Shown here: positions 61,759-64,000 of the stretch, one piece after another
How positions within the stretch are numbered: the first letter of the stretch is position 1
How the letters are laid out: the number at the start of each line of letters is the position of its first letter
Assembly (NCBI GenBank): GCA_937902315.1
Contig: CALGUG010000065.1
Location: 62,001-126,000 of the forward strand
Length of the DNA stretch: 64,000 nucleotides
Origin: an uncultured Chloroflexales bacterium
GTDB lineage: Bacteria > Chloroflexota > Chloroflexia > Chloroflexales > Chloroflexaceae
Direction of reading: 5' to 3'
Translations under genes and position numbers: made by a program
Notes under the pieces: model-generated
The model's input: the letters and a program-made list of their open reading frames with translations, nothing else
What the model was told of the DNA's origin: nothing
Database searches by the model: none

Positions 61759-62451
61759 ATGACTGTTGATCCGAGTCAAGAGCGTATTCTCCATCTCTCG
61801 ACAGGCGACTTCCCACTTCACGAATACCGTCTCCGTCTGGCCGGTCGAGAATGGTCTATTTTGCATACCAAGATGATTTTAAGCCTGCTCGAAGAGGTCG
61901 AGTTCTTTCGGGAGGCCAAATACCTGCTGCCCTACGGCGTCGCACTCTGGCCCGCATCGATCGCCTTGGGCCACGAGATCGCCGCGCGCGCCGAGGAGTT
62001 CGCCGGCACTAGCGCGATCGAGCTTGGCTCGGGTACAGGGTTGCCCGGGATCGTAGCGGCCTCTTTGGGCGCGCGCGTGGTGCAGACCGATCGTCATGAG
62101 CTGGCGATCAGCATGTGCAAGCGCAACGGCGCTCACAACAAGATCGACAACATCGAGTATCGCCAGGTCGATTGGGCCGAATGGAACGATGATCAGCGCT
62201 ACGATTGGATCATTGGCTCGGACATTTTGTACGCCGAGGAGATGCACCGCCATCTGATCCGCATCTTCGAGCGTAATCTGAGCGAAAAAGGGCGCGTATT
62301 GATCTCGGACCCGCTACGCATCGTTAGTCTCAAGCTGCTTGAGAAGCTTGATCAGAGTGGCTGGCAGATCAGTATGAGCAAATGGAATGTTGGCGATGAA
62401 GAGGAGGAAGTGCGGGCGGTTGGTGTGTATGAGCTTCGACCACCGGCCTAA
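61759..62451 (+). CDS. Class I SAM-dependent methyltransferase (METTL21/FAM86-like, Methyltransf_16)
   Basis: A 230-residue methyltransferase. LPYGVALWPASIALGHEI (in pieces, about residue 55) is the PYWxxLWPSA-type block of the seven-beta-strand protein-lysine methyltransferases. The SAM site AIELGSGTGLPGI is at about residue 90, with QTDRHELAI at the end of beta-2 and IIGSDILYAEEM as the DxxY-like motif. Eukaryotic relatives methylate lysines on chaperones or elongation factors. The bacterial role is uncertain and this could act on a small molecule or protein. GAGGGAGCGAG lies before the ATG. A palindrome (62465-62502) follows the stop. Confidence 0.85.
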   Translation: MTVDPSQERILHLSTGDFPLHEYRLRLAGREWSILHTKMILSLLEEVEFFREAKYLLPYGVALWPASIALGHEIAARAEEFAGTSAIELGSGTGLPGIVAASLGARVVQTDRHELAISMCKRNGAHNKIDNIEYRQVDWAEWNDDQRYDWIIGSDILYAEEMHRHLIRIFERNLSEKGRVLISDPLRIVSLKLLEKLDQSGWQISMSKWNVGDEEEEVRAVGVYELRPPA

Positions 62452-62464
62452 GAGCTTGTGCTGG

Positions 62465-62502
62465 TTATTAGAATTTCGCGCTGTCGCGCGAAATTCTAAT
62501 AA
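62465..62502 (+). repeat. Family C palindrome (gene-end)
   Basis: TTATTAGAATTTCGCGC (62465-62481) pairs with GCGCGAAATTCTAATAA (62486-62502). It shares TTTCGCGC/GCGCGAAA with the palindromes at 23167-23206 and 34021-34060. No 19-base family C motif is seen next to it. It lies 14 bases after the methyltransferase stop and could terminate the transcript. Confidence 0.65.
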
Positions 62503-62546
62503 CTCTTCCTCAGTTGCATAAGCAGATATGGTGTCCGAATAAGGAG

Positions 62547-62651
62547 GGAAGCGACGCACAACCAACTACAAGCCCGTTATGGCGGGCAGGCTGTTTGTAG
62601 CCGTAGGCGGACGCGGTTAAGAGCTTGGTTGGGGAAGGAACTACGCCGCTC
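62547..62651. mobile_element. Family A repeat, sub-type B right end
   Basis: GTAGCCGTAGGCGGACGCGG with TTAAGAGCTTGGTTGGGGA and the terminal ACGCCGCTCAAACACG. It resembles the copies at 16553 and 34965. A flank to about 62685 contains GATCTAGCGGATGTGCTATC, similar to the outer flanks of other copies. Confidence 0.7.
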
Positions 62652-62690
62652 AAACACGAAGCTGATCTAGCGGATGTGCTATCACACTAC

Positions 62691-63197
62691 TTACAAGAGC
62701 GGCCAGAACGCAAATGAGGCGGCGATCGCCCACAAGATGCCTTCTGAGAGAAACATGCCCAACAGACCAGCGCGCCAATGTCCCGCCAGCCAGATGCGCT
62801 CAGCACCAATAGCTCCGCCCAAGGGCAGGGCGATCAGGCCCAAACCAATCGGTGAAAGACCACTCGCTTGAAGCGCTTCTGCTAAGGCGAGCATCAGGCT
62901 AAACACAAATATAAGTGCGACCAGAGGGATACCAAGGTCCGGCCAAACGCAGAAAGGCTTGTCGCTTTTGCGCCTTCGGGGCCTGCCTAGCTGTTGCCCG
63001 CGAGCAGTCGTCCGATGCTTAGGCACAATAATGCAAGCCCGCCCTGAACACGAAATGATTCGCAACCGCACACCCGACAGCTCGGGCAGAGGAGGTTGGA
63101 GCAACTGCTGGTCTTCCGTCCGGACTAACAGCCCACAATCGAGGCAAAAGCGCTTATCGGAAGGAAGCTTGCGATGGCACTGAGGACAAAGATCCAT
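62691..63197 (-). CDS. Zinc-ribbon plus transmembrane protein of unknown function
   Basis: A 168-residue protein. Residues 1-25 are a zinc ribbon (CPQCHRK...CLDCG, two CxxC knuckles). A basic linker follows (about 55-80, ARGQQLGRPRRRKSDK), then three hydrophobic helices (about 85-165). This layout is common in small bacterial membrane proteins of unknown role. AAGGAG lies before ATG 63197. The gene is downstream of the glycosyltransferase in the same direction, 27 bases apart, so co-transcription is likely. Confidence 0.7.
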   Translation of the reverse strand: MDLCPQCHRKLPSDKRFCLDCGLLVRTEDQQLLQPPLPELSGVRLRIISCSGRACIIVPKHRTTARGQQLGRPRRRKSDKPFCVWPDLGIPLVALIFVFSLMLALAEALQASGLSPIGLGLIALPLGGAIGAERIWLAGHWRAGLLGMFLSEGILWAIAASFAFWPLL

Positions 63198-63224
63198 TTG
63201 CTCACTCCTTTCCGGAGGTACTCA

Positions 63225-64000
63225 TCAATCGAGTACTAGCTTTGAAACCACATTGTCCCAAGTAATATCTTTGACTAAAGGCTGACCAGCGCGACCTAAG
63301 CGTTCGGCCAAACCTGCATCGCTGGCGAGGCGATCGATAGCCTTTGCGATACCTTGCGGCTCTGGCTCAAGAATATAGCCGTTGACTCCATCTTGAACGA
63401 ATTCTAGCACACCACCTGCGTCATTGGTAGTCACAACCGGGCGAGCCGCTCCAAATGCTTCCACCGTGACAAAACCGTAATCTTCATCGACCGGAGCATA
63501 ATAGACCGCTCGACAAGCCGCATACAGGTCGACCAGCTCTTGATCGCTGACGCGCCCACGGAATTCTACCCGATCAGCTAGGCCTAAACGGCGGGCCTCG
63601 GCCTCAAGCTTCTGGCGATCGGGCCCATCGCTAACGAAAATACAGCGGATCTTGCTGCTGGTGTGGACCAGGGCTTGCAAGAGCAGATCGAGGCGCTTGG
63701 CCCCGTCGAGGCGGGCTGGCGAGAGGATATAGTCGCCGTAAGGGCCTGCATAGAGTTGATCGGCGTAGCGGCTGGGCGGATAGAGCGGCGTGCTCGATAG
63801 GCGATTGAAGCGGCGCAGACGCTCGCTCACATTGCGCGAGATGGTGTAGCGCGCCACTGCCTCGCCCAAGCCGTTTTGATCCATACGAAAGATCGAATCG
63901 CGTACAGCCCGATCCGATTCGCTGTTGGAGATATCGCTCAAGGGTGTTCCATACTGATCGTAGGCTTGGCGATGTTGGTGAACCAACCAAACCACCTTGC
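63225..64000 (-). CDS. GT4-family glycosyltransferase, C-terminal part (5' end outside window)
   Basis: The reading frame stays open at the right edge (the codon before position 63995 is AAG), so the protein starts beyond the window. The visible 258 residues are the C-terminal nucleotide-sugar-binding half of a GT-B enzyme. YILSPARLDGAKRLDLLLQALVHT and FVSDGPDRQKLEAEARRLGLADRV lead to the diagnostic VDEDYGFVTVEAFGAARPVVTTN (in pieces), the GT4 E-x7-E motif. A short acceptor-side segment with the N-terminal VHQHRQAYDQYG precedes. The sugar and acceptor are unknown; likely a cell-surface polysaccharide. The zinc-ribbon gene follows. Confidence 0.85.
   Translation of the reverse strand, partial: KVVWLVHQHRQAYDQYGTPLSDISNSESDRAVRDSIFRMDQNGLGEAVARYTISRNVSERLRRFNRLSSTPLYPPSRYADQLYAGPYGDYILSPARLDGAKRLDLLLQALVHTSSKIRCIFVSDGPDRQKLEAEARRLGLADRVEFRGRVSDQELVDLYAACRAVYYAPVDEDYGFVTVEAFGAARPVVTTNDAGGVLEFVQDGVNGYILEPEPQGIAKAIDRLASDAGLAERLGRAGQPLVKDITWDNVVSKLVLD

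Noticed and set aside
1..64000. tRNA, rRNA or CRISPR loci
   Set aside because: No cloverleaf with a proper T-arm, no rRNA-like block and no regularly spaced direct repeats were seen. A tRNA scan and CRISPR finder would be decisive.
1..64000. Prophage or integrative element boundaries
   Set aside because: No integrase, transposase, phage structural gene or att-like direct repeat was seen; the mobile signal is limited to short non-coding repeats.

Overview
The window is a 64 kb stretch of a bacterial chromosome with about 48 genes. By eye its GC content is moderate to high (mid-50s percent). I think it is from Chloroflexota, probably class Chloroflexia, with moderate confidence. Support comes from an L,D-transpeptidase carrying FPxTGH-type repeats, an F420-type luciferase-like oxidoreductase, many ABC systems, an archaeal-type valyl-tRNA synthetase, and small sensor kinase and WD40 multidomain proteins. 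I saw no rRNA, tRNA, CRISPR array, phage gene or transposase gene.

Region 1 (1-4.5 kb) is a drug-resistance-like pair. A Tet(M)-type ribosomal protection GTPase sits behind a short leader ORF and tandem terminator hairpins. An ABC exporter sits behind a promoter, a 28-codon ORF and a set of competing hairpins. Both look attenuation-controlled. Region 2 (4.5-20.3 kb) holds housekeeping genes: an SDR, a BAX-inhibitor-like membrane protein, a degenerate aldo/keto reductase, an unusual P-type ATPase with a HAD hydrolase, a PAS histidine kinase, valS behind a valine-rich leader peptide and an SD-masking hairpin, a sulfatase-fold membrane transferase, and an aldehyde dehydrogenase. Region 3 (20.4-27.7 kb) has an M20 peptidase-RidA-LLM operon, a quinone oxidoreductase, glyA, and proC with a PD-(D/E)xK-like nuclease. 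Region 4 (28.4-33.7 kb) has a heterodimeric ABC exporter and a divergent DAHP synthase. Region 5 (34-44 kb) has a decayed pseudogene, a GT-C membrane protein, a CrtP-like desaturase, and an operon of pseudokinase-WD40 protein, second desaturase-like flavoprotein, HAD phosphatase and membrane protein. Region 6 (44.4-52.2 kb) has a toroid-fold protein, isochorismatase, WYL regulator, L,D-transpeptidase, and a histidine kinase with a REC-HTH-REC response regulator.

Region 7 (53-61.3 kb) is the most interesting part. A complete sugar ABC importer (binding protein, double ATPase, permease) is followed by a second locus. That locus has a permease, a lipoprotein binding protein, and a protein in which one RbsA-like ATPase domain is fused to a NarX/LiaS-type histidine kinase. 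The ATPase half keeps Walker A and B but has lost the switch histidine and has an altered signature motif. This suggests a binding-protein/permease-coupled sensor kinase rather than a plain transporter.

Intergenic regions are punctuated by 14 copies of a MITE-like repeat with ~60-bp terminal inverted repeats (285-553 bp when two-ended), and by a second family of gene-end palindromes. The right edge has a methyltransferase, a zinc-ribbon membrane protein and the C-terminal part of a GT4 glycosyltransferase that runs off the window.
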